Below, piece by piece: positions 1-12,555 of a stretch of DNA of 64,000 nt (its first letter is position 1; the number at the start of each line of letters is the position of its first letter). The notes below the pieces were generated by a model, which had not been told where the DNA came from, made no database searches, and saw nothing but the letters and a program-made list of their open reading frames with translations. The DNA lies in assembly GCA_963969595.1 (NCBI GenBank), contig OZ018416.1, positions 2,372,065-2,436,064 on the forward strand. The letters are read 5' to 3'. The translations under genes and the position numbers were made by a program. Source of the DNA: Neckera pumila (taxonomy: Eukaryota > Streptophyta > Bryopsida > Hypnales > Neckeraceae).

Positions 1-19
1 GATTATCCATAAATTTCAC

Positions 20-310
20 ATCACTTATCTAAATGAAATGAATAAAAGCTTCACATGTAGACAAAAATCTAATCTATAAGAAAAAAAATTCAAATTTTTG
101 AAATTTTCTTTGTTGCCCGTTCTCCCTTGTTTTGAGTTTACTTGGGCATAATCTTTTTTTCTGAGCACCGATTAAAAAATAATATCCCCATAAATCTAAT
201 AAATTTTTATCTTCAAAAAAAATTCAAAAAATCATGAAAGAAATTGAGATCGTAGGTACCTACTTAAAATCCAATTTGTCGGCCCCTGAAGGGACAATGG
301 TCCTCTAGGT
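20..310 (+). repeat. Dispersed repeat family A, copy 1
   Basis: Shares TCACTTATCTAAATGAAATG / TCACTAGTCCAAATAAAATG and an exact AAAGCTTCACATGTAGA core with bases ~5430-5710. Similarity continues through TTGCCCGTT/TTGGCCTTT, a GCACCGATTAAAA/GGCATTGATTGAA segment, and ends near a GGNCCCCTGAAGGGACAA-like sequence. The end resembles the AGGGGTTAA-type termini seen elsewhere in the window, which suggests a fragment of the same transposon superfamily. Boundaries are approximate. Confidence 0.6.
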
Positions 311-619
311 TAAATAGATATGAGTTTATTAGTTTAGAAAGTAATATAGGCTAGATTTTGGTATTTTGTAGTTTGATCAATCACATGAAGTTCAAAGGTG
401 AACTTTTAAACTTGAGATAAAACTATTAAAAGTTAAAGGACAAAACATGAATTTCAATTCAATTCTCATTTTTGGAGTGATCATCACAAGTGCATATATA
501 GAGAAATTTCAATGAAATTTGATTTAAACATATAATATACTACAATCTTGAAGACTTGTTATTTTTTTATTGCATTTCGATATACCATTCACAGGTTACA
601 CAAAAAACATTCCAAAATA

Positions 620-830
620 ATTTATGGTTTGCATCAGGGGCAATTTAGGTGGCTCACCAAAACAAAAAATTTATTACTTAAAATTTAGATTTGGTTCTTT
701 AGATTTATGTGAATATCCATGGAAAACTTTGAATCATTTTATTTTGATTAATGAGATGAGAGTTATGAGGATTTTTATTTTTTGTTTTGTTAATAATCAT
801 AGAATCTCCTCGCTAGGAAAAGGTTTTAAG
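620..830 (+). repeat. Dispersed repeat family B, copy 1
   Basis: Contains the block CATGGAAAACTTTGAATCAT followed by GAGATGAGAGTTATGAGGAT. The same block order occurs at ~52320-52500 (forward) and, reverse-complemented, at ~16320-16430. All three copies are diverged. The other two lie inside inverted-repeat elements, so this is probably a truncated piece of that element type. Confidence 0.55.
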
Positions 831-3800
831 CCTTATTTTTAAATCTAATTTTAAGTATTTAAAAAAAATACAAATTTAAGGTGCACACTTCATGTCACAA
901 GTCACAACATTACCACCATTGGAAACCTAGAATCATCAGTTTTCAAATCTACATAGAAATTGTAATCAATTTAATATTTTCCATTATGTTTTATTCTCTT
1001 TTGTTCAATATTCTTTGCAAGAATGAATATAAATTGGGTTTTTTTAAATTTTTGTATGATTTTTCATAACTCATGTCTTCAATACATCTTTTGTTATAAC
1101 TTGAAGGATATATCGTACCATATAGGCTTAATTTGTAATACAAAATTTGACCATTAAGATTACACTGTGACCATTAAGATCATGCAATGCAAGCTCAAGT
1201 TTTCCAAAACAATTCTGCATGGTTTTTTTTTTTTTTATTCTAAAACATTCTTTTTCAATTTCCCTTAATGGACTACGTTTTCAATTTCCCTCAATTCTGG
1301 ACGCTTTTTTTGTGAAATCATAGTTGCAGTCCTTAAGGATTAAATCAAATGTACAAATTAAGAAATATGCTTGAAGCAAAAAAAATTCAGTTCAGAAAGC
1401 TATGTATGTCACGTAAAGAAGACTAGTGTGTCCTATGCCGTTGCCACATCCAAAACAAAAGGAAAAGTCATTTATTTATTTATTTATTATTATTGATATA
1501 AAAACTGCAAGATTCAATAACTTTCACACCATCATTCCTAACGCCAGAAAACAAAGCCCATCCACCTCTCCTCGCCAAGAGCTTTCCAATAGTACCAAGA
1601 ACGCGACCAAAATCAAAGTTAAAGTAATTTTCTAGTTTTTTTATCCATAAATACTTTGAAATTCAACTACTTCCGCACCATAGGTCCAAATGCCACAAAA
1701 CCAAGCCTGTGCACCCCTCCTTGCTGAGTGCTTTCCGGCAGTACTAAGCATGCGGTAGGGAGACGCACAGTTTGGAAGATCTCAACGTAGCAAACAAAAC
1801 AAATTGGGTATCTAAATATAGAAAAAATCCATGCCAATTTAATATATGGATATAGATATATAAAAGAAAACAGAAATATGATTTCCCTTGTTATTTCAAT
1901 GAATTTTATACAAAATTGTGCTTACAATTTCTTTTAATGAATTTAGGTGTCTAAGAAAATCTATATTAGCTATTAACCCCTAACGGCCTAAGTGCCCAGG
2001 CCTTTCCAATTGTATTTATCCTATAAAAAATGAGCATGGGCTTATAGTTATCCCTAATGAAGCAAATTGTTTTTTTCCAAGTTCTAACTCAATATTAATA
2101 GATGTTTAAAGAGCTTGCTTCTTAATATACATGCCAATTTTTGAGTGTGAAATTGTATAGAAGTTGTGAGATTATAACAAGAGGAAATGTGTATATTCTA
2201 TTTTTAGTATGTTGCCCCTCCCCACAATGTTTGAGAAATTTGCATATAAGAGTTTTTTGAGACTTGAGGTGACACAAACATAAACAACTTGAAATTGTGT
2301 TAGCACACTTTCAAAATCTTTTAATTAGTATGGTTCAAGATGACTCTAAACTAAAGGATGATGATTGTGAGGTGCCCAAACCAAATAGTGAGCCAAATAG
2401 TGTGGTTGCCGGTTCAATACTTAGCAGCAAGCATTCTTTACCTTATGTGACGGAAACCCTTGTAGTGTATTTCCTAGACGCGCTTGTGTCAAAAATAAAA
2501 ATAAATAAAAACCTTAAGTTTAAATGAAGAATTATCAAACTCAATGCACAATCCACCTTGCAATTGTTGAAATGCATTTTTCTTTTGCCTTTACACTTGA
2601 TAAGTAGAGCTCACAAATAACTTCAAATCAACACTAGCATGGTTAAATTTTCAACCGTAAAAATCATGAGAACACTTTATTCTTTCCATTGGGACCATTT
2701 TCAAAGTAAATGAATAAGTACAATGTATTTGAACTCAAAATCAAGTAATATTAGTAAGTTCTATTCAAAGCCGAGAAATCAAGTAAAATTGGCAAGCTTC
2801 ATTCTTCCACTAATGGTATGTATATGCCTGTTGAAGTCCTCTTGAAAATAAATTATTTACATTTTTGATTAAAAATAAAAGCTTTCAATAGTTAACCTTT
2901 AATATTGCCCATAAAAAAATAATTTAACCGCCCACATTTAAACGTGAGCCAAAGTTTTGGATCAACCATATATGATCACTTAGTAGTTAAGGGTTACAAC
3001 AGGTATTTGTTTTATTGCTTGTGACGTACTTCAAGATTTCCTAAACTCATTGGGATCCACAAAGGTGTGCTTGATGTTGTTGGAAAGGCCTTAGCACGAG
3101 AATGTACATAAAACAAGTTTTGCAGCAAAATGGGGCAAGAGGTCAATGAATTTCAAAGTCCTTATTGGCACTGGAAATTAGAAAATTGAAAGAGAAATGT
3201 CATGGACATGTTGACACATCAAAGCAATCATTGTGGACAAAATCTAGTCCAATTGGAAAAAGCTAGAAAGGTTGTTTCTATGCACGCCTTTGTATTGTAT
3301 ATAATGTGATAGTTTTGAGATTTCAAAAAGGGATTGTTTTCATTCACAGAAGCATTAATAATGACATTGTTTTCAAAGAAAGAAGGATTCATTTCATAAA
3401 AAAGAAATTGCTATTGGAGACAAACTTTGGGAAAAGAGACATAAAGGAATAAGTAGAGGCGGGACATCTAAAGTACATTCAATGTCCAACAATGAAAGGG
3501 TAGCTTATAGAGTTGGTCTTATTTATGTTTGCATGAATTCAAGTATTGAGCTAATGGATCAAAGTATACATTATAGATGAATGCTTTAAATTTGTTGAGA
3601 GCAAAGAATATACTGAGGATACTTTGTATTTTGCCATCAAATCCATCCGTCATACTATGAGTCAAGATCTATAATAAATCTTTTATGAAATAAATGATTT
3701 GACTATTACATTACAAATCCTATTTTTTTTTATAGTTTTTTCACTAATGCTATACATTTATGTATGAAATGCTTCCATTGTTTAGTTTGTAGTAATTACC

Positions 3801-4150
3801 AATCAATAATGGACAAACAAATTATAGTCACCTATTCAACATTGAAGCAATTTAAACTTTACAACTAGTTTTGTTGCATTTAAGGAACACATATATATTT
3901 GTTGACTTCTAATAGTATAATGGAAATTTTTTATATTTTTGAACCTTATTTTTTTACAATACATTCTAATAATAAAATAATAATAAAATAATAATTCAAA
4001 ATATCAAAAAATATCAAAAATATCAAAAGATATGTTATTATAAATTATTATATGCTCAATAGAATAGATTTTTCCTATTATTATAAAATATTGCCCTTTC
4101 ATTTTGCGTCTTCTAAAATTTGTATTCTTTGAAACTTGAGATTTTAATGT

Positions 4151-4675
4151 TTCATTTAACTACTTCTGGATAATTGAAGAGTTTAGATTTAACATCAGGA
4201 GAAAAAACATCAAGAAATAATCATTGAGAAATAATGCAAAACATTGGATGACATTTGAGGGCGTTGGAAGGCCGTTTCAAGACCGTTCTCCAATCTGGCT
4301 CGATTCTTTGAACAGCCGATACGGGCTGTCAGAATTTTACTTTATTTTTTTATTTTATTTTATTTGCTTTATTTTCTTAAATATCATGTTAAGCAAATTT
4401 TTTTATTTTTTTATTTTTTTCAAAAAATGACGTGGCTCAGCGCCAGCCACATCAGCCAACTGCTGCAACTGCGTTCTCGCAGTCTGAAAACGCAAGGAAC
4501 TCTCCGAGAGCTCACGGTCTCCCGATGCCCTCAAATGTCATCAAATGCATTGGGAGATCAATTTAAAACATCAAGAAATATGTACAAAACATATAGAGAT
4601 CTCCAGATGTTATTATCTAGAGATTTTTGAACTTTTTGTCTAGAATTCAGTGAATACTCCAAAAGTAGTTAAATG
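4151..4675. mobile_element. Foldback/MITE-like element with ~18-bp ends
   Basis: The left end ATTTAACTACTTCTGGA (from ~4154) is matched by the reverse complement of TCCAAAAGTAGTTAAAT (4658-4674) with one mismatch. Inside it, GATGACATTTGAGGGC near 4248 is inverted at 4514-4541, and ACATCAAGAAATA is directly repeated near 4207 and 4568. The interior is locally GC-richer than its surroundings. No coding capacity was seen. Superfamily unknown. Confidence 0.65.
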
Positions 4676-5429
4676 TAGCATTTTATTCAAATTATGTTCA
4701 TTTAAGAATGTCAACAAGGCAAAGTTGCATACATTTTACTCCTACAAAGTTACTTTCTCCGTAAACTGAGGTTTTGAATCCACTTAGTAATCACAAAAAG
4801 GATTGAAAAGTCTCTTGCACATTAAAACATGGTACTAACCTCTAAAGTAACAAAGGCCTTTTTCAGTAGAAAAACTCTCAAATTGCTATATCTATTGCTT
4901 TTACCTAAGAAAACAAAACAAAACAATTTTATAATCTAACCATAGGATCTTGTACTTGACTTGTCTCAAATCATTTGATAAGAATTTCATGAAATTAACC
5001 ATGCTGATTGGAAGATATTAGCATTCAAGGTTGGAAAAAAGTATTTTTAAACATTGTCTTGCAATTTCAAATGACTTTGACCACCATTTATGGATTTCTT
5101 TTGCACTACAAACTTTTAATTTTTAATTTTTCATGTTGAAGAACTGAATTGAAATTCTAAGAATTAAAAAAAACAAAAAAACACAGGATATTCATTTTTT
5201 GAAAAATTGTTAAGTAGAATTAGTTTTGTTACTGCATAAAAAACTAAAATTTTAATAGCTCTCATATGGAATTGAAATACAATAATTCCAATGATGAAAT
5301 TGTTCTAGCAAGCATACTTAACCTTGTCAAACAATTTGTTTTGAAGAATTGTGAAAATTGCATTCAAAAATGAATCTAATAAGTTATTTCTTAAAGAAGA
5401 TATTTAGATCGCCTAAGAAATAAGATTGT

Positions 5430-5710
5430 CTATAACTTTCTCATCACTAGTCCAAATAAAATGAATCAAAGCTTCACATGTAGAAAAAATATAATATTTT
5501 TAGTAAAAAATTTAAAAATTATTTTGGCCTTTTGTGATTGTTTTTGTGTGCCATATCTTTTGCTCTTAGGCATTGATTGAAATAATAATTATACTCCCAA
5601 GAAGCTTGTGTGTTTTTCAAACTTTTCAAAAAGATTAAAAAAACTATGATGAATATTGAGACCATATGAGCCTACCCAAAGTCACAAATTGACCCCCATA
5701 GGACAAATGC
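5430..5710 (+). repeat. Dispersed repeat family A, copy 2
   Basis: Diverged copy of bases ~20-310 with the same core AAAGCTTCACATGTAGA and the same order of downstream blocks, ending near TTGACCCCCATAGGACAAAT. It lies just downstream of IFT46. Boundaries are approximate. Confidence 0.6.
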
Positions 5711-6335
5711 AACTTTAGAAGTTGCACATTGATCCCGTTTATCACCTTGAAATTTGTAAAGGTGGGATTAGAATCTAATTTAGAAAGAAGCCTAGTCAAG
5801 ATGATTAGATTGCATGTGGCGTGCCATGATTGTGCCCTATTTTCATTCCAAATTTTAATATAATTTGACTAGGAATTTGAATGCAATTCAAAATAAGATT
5901 GAACCAAAATAACCAAATGTAAAACAACGGTTTATGAATCATAGAATAATTTAAAAACAAAAATGTATTCAAATATATATAGTATATCGTGTACTATTTT
6001 TAAAATTCTTATAATAAAAAAAACATTCAAATTGAAAACCAAGAAAGATCTAAAAATATTGATGTTGTTGCAAAAACCTCATCATCACTATTGTACAAGT
6101 ATATGTACAAATATATGTACAAGTATATATCGAGTTCATTTGATTTAAAAAAGTAAAACTTTTTATTATAAACTTTTGTATATTCATAATTATGTATATC
6201 TTTTATTTTTGAAGACCAAGAATTTGTATATACTTTAAAATCAATATAAAAGCCAAAATTATCAAAATTAATTATAAATTATAAATCTTATTTATATAAA
6301 TTATAAAAGGTTTAATTACAATAAATTATATGTTT

Positions 6336-9300
6336 TTATGAGTTGAGCCAAAATGTTGATAACGAAGTTTGATGAATTTGATTCTTTAAATCTAAATACA
6401 AAGTAAACAGAATATGCAATGCTTCAACTTTATTTTCATACCTGTATTATAATTTTAGATGTTAAGATTATAGATTGTAAAAAAATGATTTACCAAGTTC
6501 CAAAATATTGCAGTAGGATTATGTAAATCATAGTTCTTTAATATCATTAAATGAAATAATGTACTCAAGCAATTTGCCCCTATAAAATAACCACTTACAT
6601 AGGTATGTCAAATATTGAACAATAGATATCAATAAATGTACACAAATCAACTTCTAATTTTGCAGAAGGAAGCTCAATTTCATTCAAAATTTTCTCAAGT
6701 TCAATAGGCCAAATCTACAAATAAAAAATTTCATATAAGAAATTGAATACGATTTCATATTTTTATATGTTTATATATTAATAAAAAAAATCTAAACTAT
6801 AATTTTAAGACATTATGTGATTTGGTTGTGAATTTTCTTTTATTTCAACATCTAGTTGTATTGGTTGTATTTTGAAACTACTTGTATATTATGTCATGTA
6901 AACAAACAATCTTACATAATATCAATATCTAGTCAAATCTATTTCTAAAATATTTAATATTTATTCAAATTACAATTTCCTATAATCAATTGTCTTTATT
7001 ATATAAACAACCTGTTTTAATTTCTCAATATCAGGCATAGATTTTGAAATTAAAATTGAAGGAGGAGGTTTTGAGCGATGTAAATCTTTTATGCTATTAA
7101 TCCATGCGTCTAATTTCCTTGGATTTTTTTCAGCGTTTTCAATTGATGCAATCTAAGCACAAATAAAATGCATTATAAGGCAATCTGATAACTATAAGGC
7201 ATAAACAAATACATTACTATTTTATACTTTGATTAAATATATTAAATTTATACTATAGAATTTTATAAAAATTATCGCCTAGAATAAAATCAATCTTAAG
7301 AAAGTAATTTGAAAATTCTTTGGAAGTATTGGAAAATTGAAAAATGTTTGAAATATATTTGCGCATATTTAAAATAATAATCTAGTCGTAAATATAAAAA
7401 TCCATTATAATCTACAATAATGATGTTTATCTAAATTTTTGATAACTTATTTATTTTATATAGACAGAAATATACATTTCAAGAACTTTCAAAACTTACA
7501 GTATATTTTACAATCACCTTAAGTAGTTGTGAATTTGATTGTATGGATGTTGAATAGATTTGTAATGTCAAAATGGTTGGATCACTTTGTTTTGCTCCAT
7601 CTTCATCCAAAACCTGGGTTAAATCTATAAATTGTATTTACTTTAAAATATTATTAATGATGATAAATTTATATCATCTATGAGCTATATCTACAAGAGT
7701 GATAGAAAATAAATAAAAAGATTCTTTATCAATGAAGACTTATCATAAATAAATAATATTGGAAACAAATTTTGACAAACATGAATTCACTTTGTTATAC
7801 CTTTTTTGATGTAAATGAATAATAAGAAATTTATTTAAATTCATATTAACTTAAATTTTTGGAAAAAACAACTTGGTCTTTTTTCAAGCTTTGCATCAAA
7901 CTTGATTTTTTCCAAATTCAAACCCTTATAGTGGCTCTCATAAGTACTCATACAATTTATAAATTGCCATAATTAATTGACAAACTAGATTTTTCCAACA
8001 AACAATAGACATATTGGAATACAAATAAATAATGTAACACTCTTGTATAAAATGAATTTATAATTTCATTAATTTTATTAATGATTTTTTTCATACAAAT
8101 ATTCTTTCAATATTCTTTAGTAAATAGAATGAAAACAATTTTGGAAATTTCTAATAAAAAATTCATAAATTTTAGAATTTTATTGAATAAAATATTTTTT
8201 ACAAAAATATAACTCTAAAATTTTATGTTTTTTACAATTTAATCCAAAAATCTGTAAAAAATATTAAATAATCATACATAAATGTTTTATATATTTTTCA
8301 AATTTTTGGTAATATTTGGAGATTTTTGAAATGAATTACATAAAAAAAAAAAAAATTCGAATTGTACTTTAGAGAGTAGTAATATTCACTCAATAAAAGT
8401 TAAAATTCATAAAATTTAAACCATAAATTTTTTAAAAGAATTGTCATTCTAATCAATCACCAAAAAGATTTACTTCTATTAAAAACATGTAAAGAAAATC
8501 ATATCATAAAATGTTGAAATATTAATCCTTTAGTGACCGGTCGACCACTTTTTGGTTGATTTTTGGACTCTTGGTCTAATATTGTTCAAAATACATTTGA
8601 TTGCAAAAATCTCAAAGAAGAACACAATTAGAATGTCTTTGTGTGCTTCAAACAAAATCAATTTTAAGAGAAATGGAGCATTGATAAATTAGCTATGAGG
8701 TTGTAAATTCAAATGGCCTGGACCTTCAAATGGGAAGTGTTCAACAAAAATACAAAAAAATATCAACCAAATTGTGAGATTTTTTTGTAATTTGATGTCT
8801 TGACAAGGCATAAGTGTTGCTTTGTAATCTTATGAATGCCCAAAGTAAACTTATGCATTGGTATTTATGTAGCGCAAATTCTAAAGGGTCATTCAAGTCA
8901 TTGATTTTTGAGAATTAAGGAAAGCAACTCCAACTCCAACAAGGCTCTAAAAGCAAACATGATTTAGAGGTACATTTCACTTTCTTCAAAGTAACAAATC
9001 TGCACATTTTAGAAGGGTATTTGTTTTGATGACCACAGATGACCATTTCTTGTGAACTTCAAAAATTTGTACCTAATTTCACAAAGCTTGAAAAAATATT
9101 TAAAGATGTTTCACCTTCAAAAATTTCAACTTTAGCCCTTAAAAGGTATATTTATGGACCTCCTACCTTATTTATAGCAATTTGTACTGTTGGATGAGTT
9201 CGATTTTTTGTTAGGTTGAAGAATCTCCTTTATGGAAACACCTTGTATGGTTTGATCTAAGACTACATCTTTAAAGTGGCTAAAAAATTAATTTTCTAGG

Positions 9301-9608
9301 AAAACTGTGCCCGCCCCCCAAATCAACCACGGTCACTAAAGGGTTAAGTAGATCAAGAAATAAAGTCTTAAATTGATGAATGAAACAAGCCCAAGTCATT
9401 AAGAAGCATTCTATGCTCTATCATCCTAGTTTTAGATGTTTTTAGCCTTTATGTGTTAAATTAATGACGTTTTATAAATACTTTTCAAACATTTTTAATG
9501 GAATTCTTCATAAAAAATATGTACTTTTTAATTTAAACATGATATTTGAATCAAACCCTTAAATTTTAAATAATAATATTGACATATTATCATACACAAT
9601 TATTATTA

Positions 9609-9653
<45 letters not shown>

Positions 9654-12555
9654 TGTGTGTGTATATGAAATCAAATAATCATAATCTTATTTTCATAATC
9701 TTTTTTAGTGAATGGTGAAAAAGTATAAAAATAAATATAATTATGTTGTACCTTCAAACCCAAATTACTAATTTGGCCATCAGGTCGAGAGACTTTTACA
9801 AACTCATCGACACTACCTAATGCTTGAATATAATCTGGATAAAATGGTTTTAAATTTGTTCTAATGTTTATATCTTGAGGTTTGAATTGTTTAATATAAG
9901 CAAATAAGTTCTTCAATTCTTTCTCAATCTAAGCCAATAATTGATTTTTATTAGAATATTAAACAAAAGGTACCAAAAAAAATAGAAGTACTACAAAATT
10001 TTTTATAGATACTAATTTATTGAACTCAATGCATATATACAAGTAGTCAATGCAGTGTATAATATGTGATCATCATTATAGATTTGTTATATATATTCTA
10101 ATGTGTAATGAGGCTATAATAAAATTACAAAAACTTCTTCTTCGGCTAATTCAAAAGAACTTAGTGGACTTTTTAGTGAAGGTGTTATTTCATCATAAAA
10201 TATTTTGTGTTTTTCACTCATAGTTGGTGACAAAATATCTTTGTCAAAATTTTCATCACTAAAATCACAAGGAAATTCGTCCATATCTTCTAGGGGAATT
10301 GAATTTTTAAATGAATTTGTATCCCTATAAAATATAAAATTGCAAAAAATCTAAAAATATAATTTTAGCAAGAAGATAAATATTAATTACATTATGCTAC
10401 AATTGGTATATAGTATATTAAACTTTCATCCCAAGTTGATGTATATTTCAAAGTGAAAAAAGGAGAGGTAATTAATGATCTTAGAAAAAATAATAGTTTA
10501 ATAAATATAGAAATATGTATATTGATTTATAGATAATGTATGTCATTTAAATATTTGAAGCAAGAAAATAAAAATGAAGTTTTTACATGCTTTTTGTCAA
10601 GGACTTCAACGCTTCTTGCTGTCCAAAATTTCAAAAATTAAAATAAATATAAAAAAATGTCATTTGAAAATAATATGAATATGTTTATATTTACATGTAA
10701 ACTCAAAATACAATTTCTAATCATATTATATTTATACATAGTATAACAAAATCATAAATATTTTTGTATCACCAAACAATTGTACAAAATATAGAATATT
10801 ACTCCAGGATTATAGATCAATGAAGGAGGTCTTCTAATCAAATTAGACTCCATATTGAATTTTAATGATTTACAGTTTGAACTAGATGAGTCTGAAAAAA
10901 AAAAATGTTTTCTACATTTAATCTTCATCCATCAGGCAGTGGCTTAAAATATTAATAGTTTTATTAGAATTTACAAGTGAACTTAAATTTTATTAATTTA
11001 TTATATATTCCATCATTGAAAAAAAAAATACTACATGAAGGATATACAAATGACATAATCCATATTATTTTATTTAATAAAAACCTGATCCTTCTTGCCT
11101 AGCAAGTTCTTTGGATATATGAAGGTCTTGAATAATATTATGGTCACTATTGATAGAGTTTGGACTCAATGTATCTTCCAAAATAGACTGTAAAATTATT
11201 TATTTTAATTTTAATTTAACTTATTAATATTACAATATATGTAGCATTATTTTAGTGCAATATAAAATTATAGTGTATAAAATTTATTATTATTTGTAAA
11301 ATTATTATATATCAAATATCAAATATTTAAAACTTGATTCTAAATGATTAAATCAAATTAAATCCTTTAAATTTTAAATATAGCTTTTGTCACAATTATA
11401 ATCCTAGTATCACTTTGAGATCTACTTGTCAATCTAAAGATCTACTTGTATGGTTATAAATAAAATCATTAAAATAAGAAAGTCATTTGGAAATTCTCTC
11501 ATTCTCTTTTCATCACAGAAAACATTCAAACAAGACAAACATTTCATTTTGTAATAAGAAATAAAAAAAAGATCATTCATCATCATTTGTGTAATGCTAA
11601 TCCAACTTCAATTATTATTTGATTGAATATTGAAGTCTCTTTATATTTGATACTTTAGATAAAAATAACTCAAACAATATAAATATTTTCATAGCTTATA
11701 ACATGTAATTTTCAAATTCACAGTATCTAAAATTAGAATTCAAGAACTTTAATCCTTTACATATTTTTGACAAATTTATTTGAATTTTTAGTATTTGAAC
11801 TCAAATATAATACAATACATTGAATCTTTATGTTTCAAACTATGCTTACATATGCATGGGTTTATATCCAATATTGTTTTTAACTCATATTTTACAGGTA
11901 TTTATATATAAACAAATCTTTACAACAAAAAGTCTCATTTAATGTGCAATTTTAGAGTGAAAGTGAAGAAATTTATCATAGATAGATACTGATATGTCAT
12001 CATCATTTGCTCCATCATCTTCTTCATTATCATTTATTGATATGTCATTTGCAAAACTTATTGTAGATGATGGTCTTGAATTTGGATTTAGGGTTTTCAT
12101 TGGATAGTTCATGCCTCTATTTTTTATACAATATACAAATAGGAAAGTTATTCAATGTTTTCAATGATAATCCTCATTTTAATTAAGTACGTATTTTAAA
12201 AATGCATAAATCATTAAATGTAGGATATTCAAAAAGTAGTATTTAAAAAGTTTTGAATAATCCAATATTTTTCTTCTAATGATATTGAAAACTACAAATT
12301 TTACAAATTTTTGCACTATTGATTATTGATTTTCATCAAAAATCAAAATTTATGTATTTTAAGGTTTATATATAATATGAACCTAATGATTTTATATTCA
12401 GTTAAATTTTTTGATAAAATATTTGTAGTACTAGTAGATTCTTTAAATATTAATTATATGATTGAACATGAATACATATTAATGTAACATATAATAAAAG
12501 TGCAAATTGAAAGATGATTACAAATTTGAAGACAACACCCTTTGTCCACTTGCAT
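6336..12555 (-). CDS. IFT46: Intraflagellar transport protein 46 (IFT46)
   Basis: IFT46 is a core subunit of IFT-B, the particle that carries cargo along axonemes; in plants it would act in motile sperm. Eleven minus-strand exons splice in frame: 12555-12539, 12116-11990, 11187-11085, 10891-10803, 10618-10587, 10324-10135, 9928-9752, 7613-7518, 7152-7012, 6714-6599, 6441-6336, totalling 1194 nt or 397 residues. All junctions are GT-AG with consistent phase. The N-terminal ~185 residues are acidic, Ser-rich and low-complexity, as in this family. The conserved IFT46 domain starts near residue 187 (RPDG at 234-237) and continues with AKQSDPTILTLQ, SIENAEKNPRKLDAWI, RSKPPPSI, SMPDIEKL and a final ALHILFTLYLDLKN helix. 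Known IFT46 proteins are roughly 300-350 residues. The first 17-nt exon and start (MQVDKGG) are the weakest part; an in-frame TAG lies just upstream. The 2.1-kb intron between exons 7 and 8 holds a transposon-like element and a TA microsatellite. Confidence 0.9.
8522..9347. mobile_element. Inverted-repeat element in an IFT46 intron
   Basis: The left end TTAATCCTTTAGTGACCG and the right end CGGTCACTAAAGGGTTAA (9330-9347) are inverted copies with one mismatch over 18 bp. The next bases also pair loosely (GGTTGATTTTT against AAATCAACCA). The 826-bp interior has no long ORF. The ends resemble those of the 15755-17202 element (TTAACCCTTTAGGGCC), which suggests one broad non-autonomous family. Confidence 0.75.
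9608..9650. repeat. (TA)n microsatellite
   Basis: An uninterrupted TA dinucleotide run of about 20 units lies within the large IFT46 intron, just beside exon 7. It is likely to vary in length between individuals. Confidence 0.95.

Larger units (their letters stand above)
1..6335. other. AT-rich repeat-derived intergenic region
   Basis: No convincing gene was found. Bases ~20-310 and ~5430-5710 are diverged copies of one sequence (shared AAAGCTTCACATGTAGA core). Bases ~620-830 belong to a second dispersed family that recurs near 16.1-16.5 and 52.3-52.7 kb. A foldback element occupies ~4151-4675. A short open stretch at 2297-2527 encodes an acidic, Ser/Pro-rich peptide with no family I recognise. 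Bases 3000-3700 have a base composition that could be a decayed coding remnant, but stops interrupt every frame I read. Confidence 0.6.

Noticed and set aside
9608..9650. TA-rich run as a promoter TATA box
   Set aside because: It is a long uniform dinucleotide repeat inside an IFT46 intron, not a promoter element.
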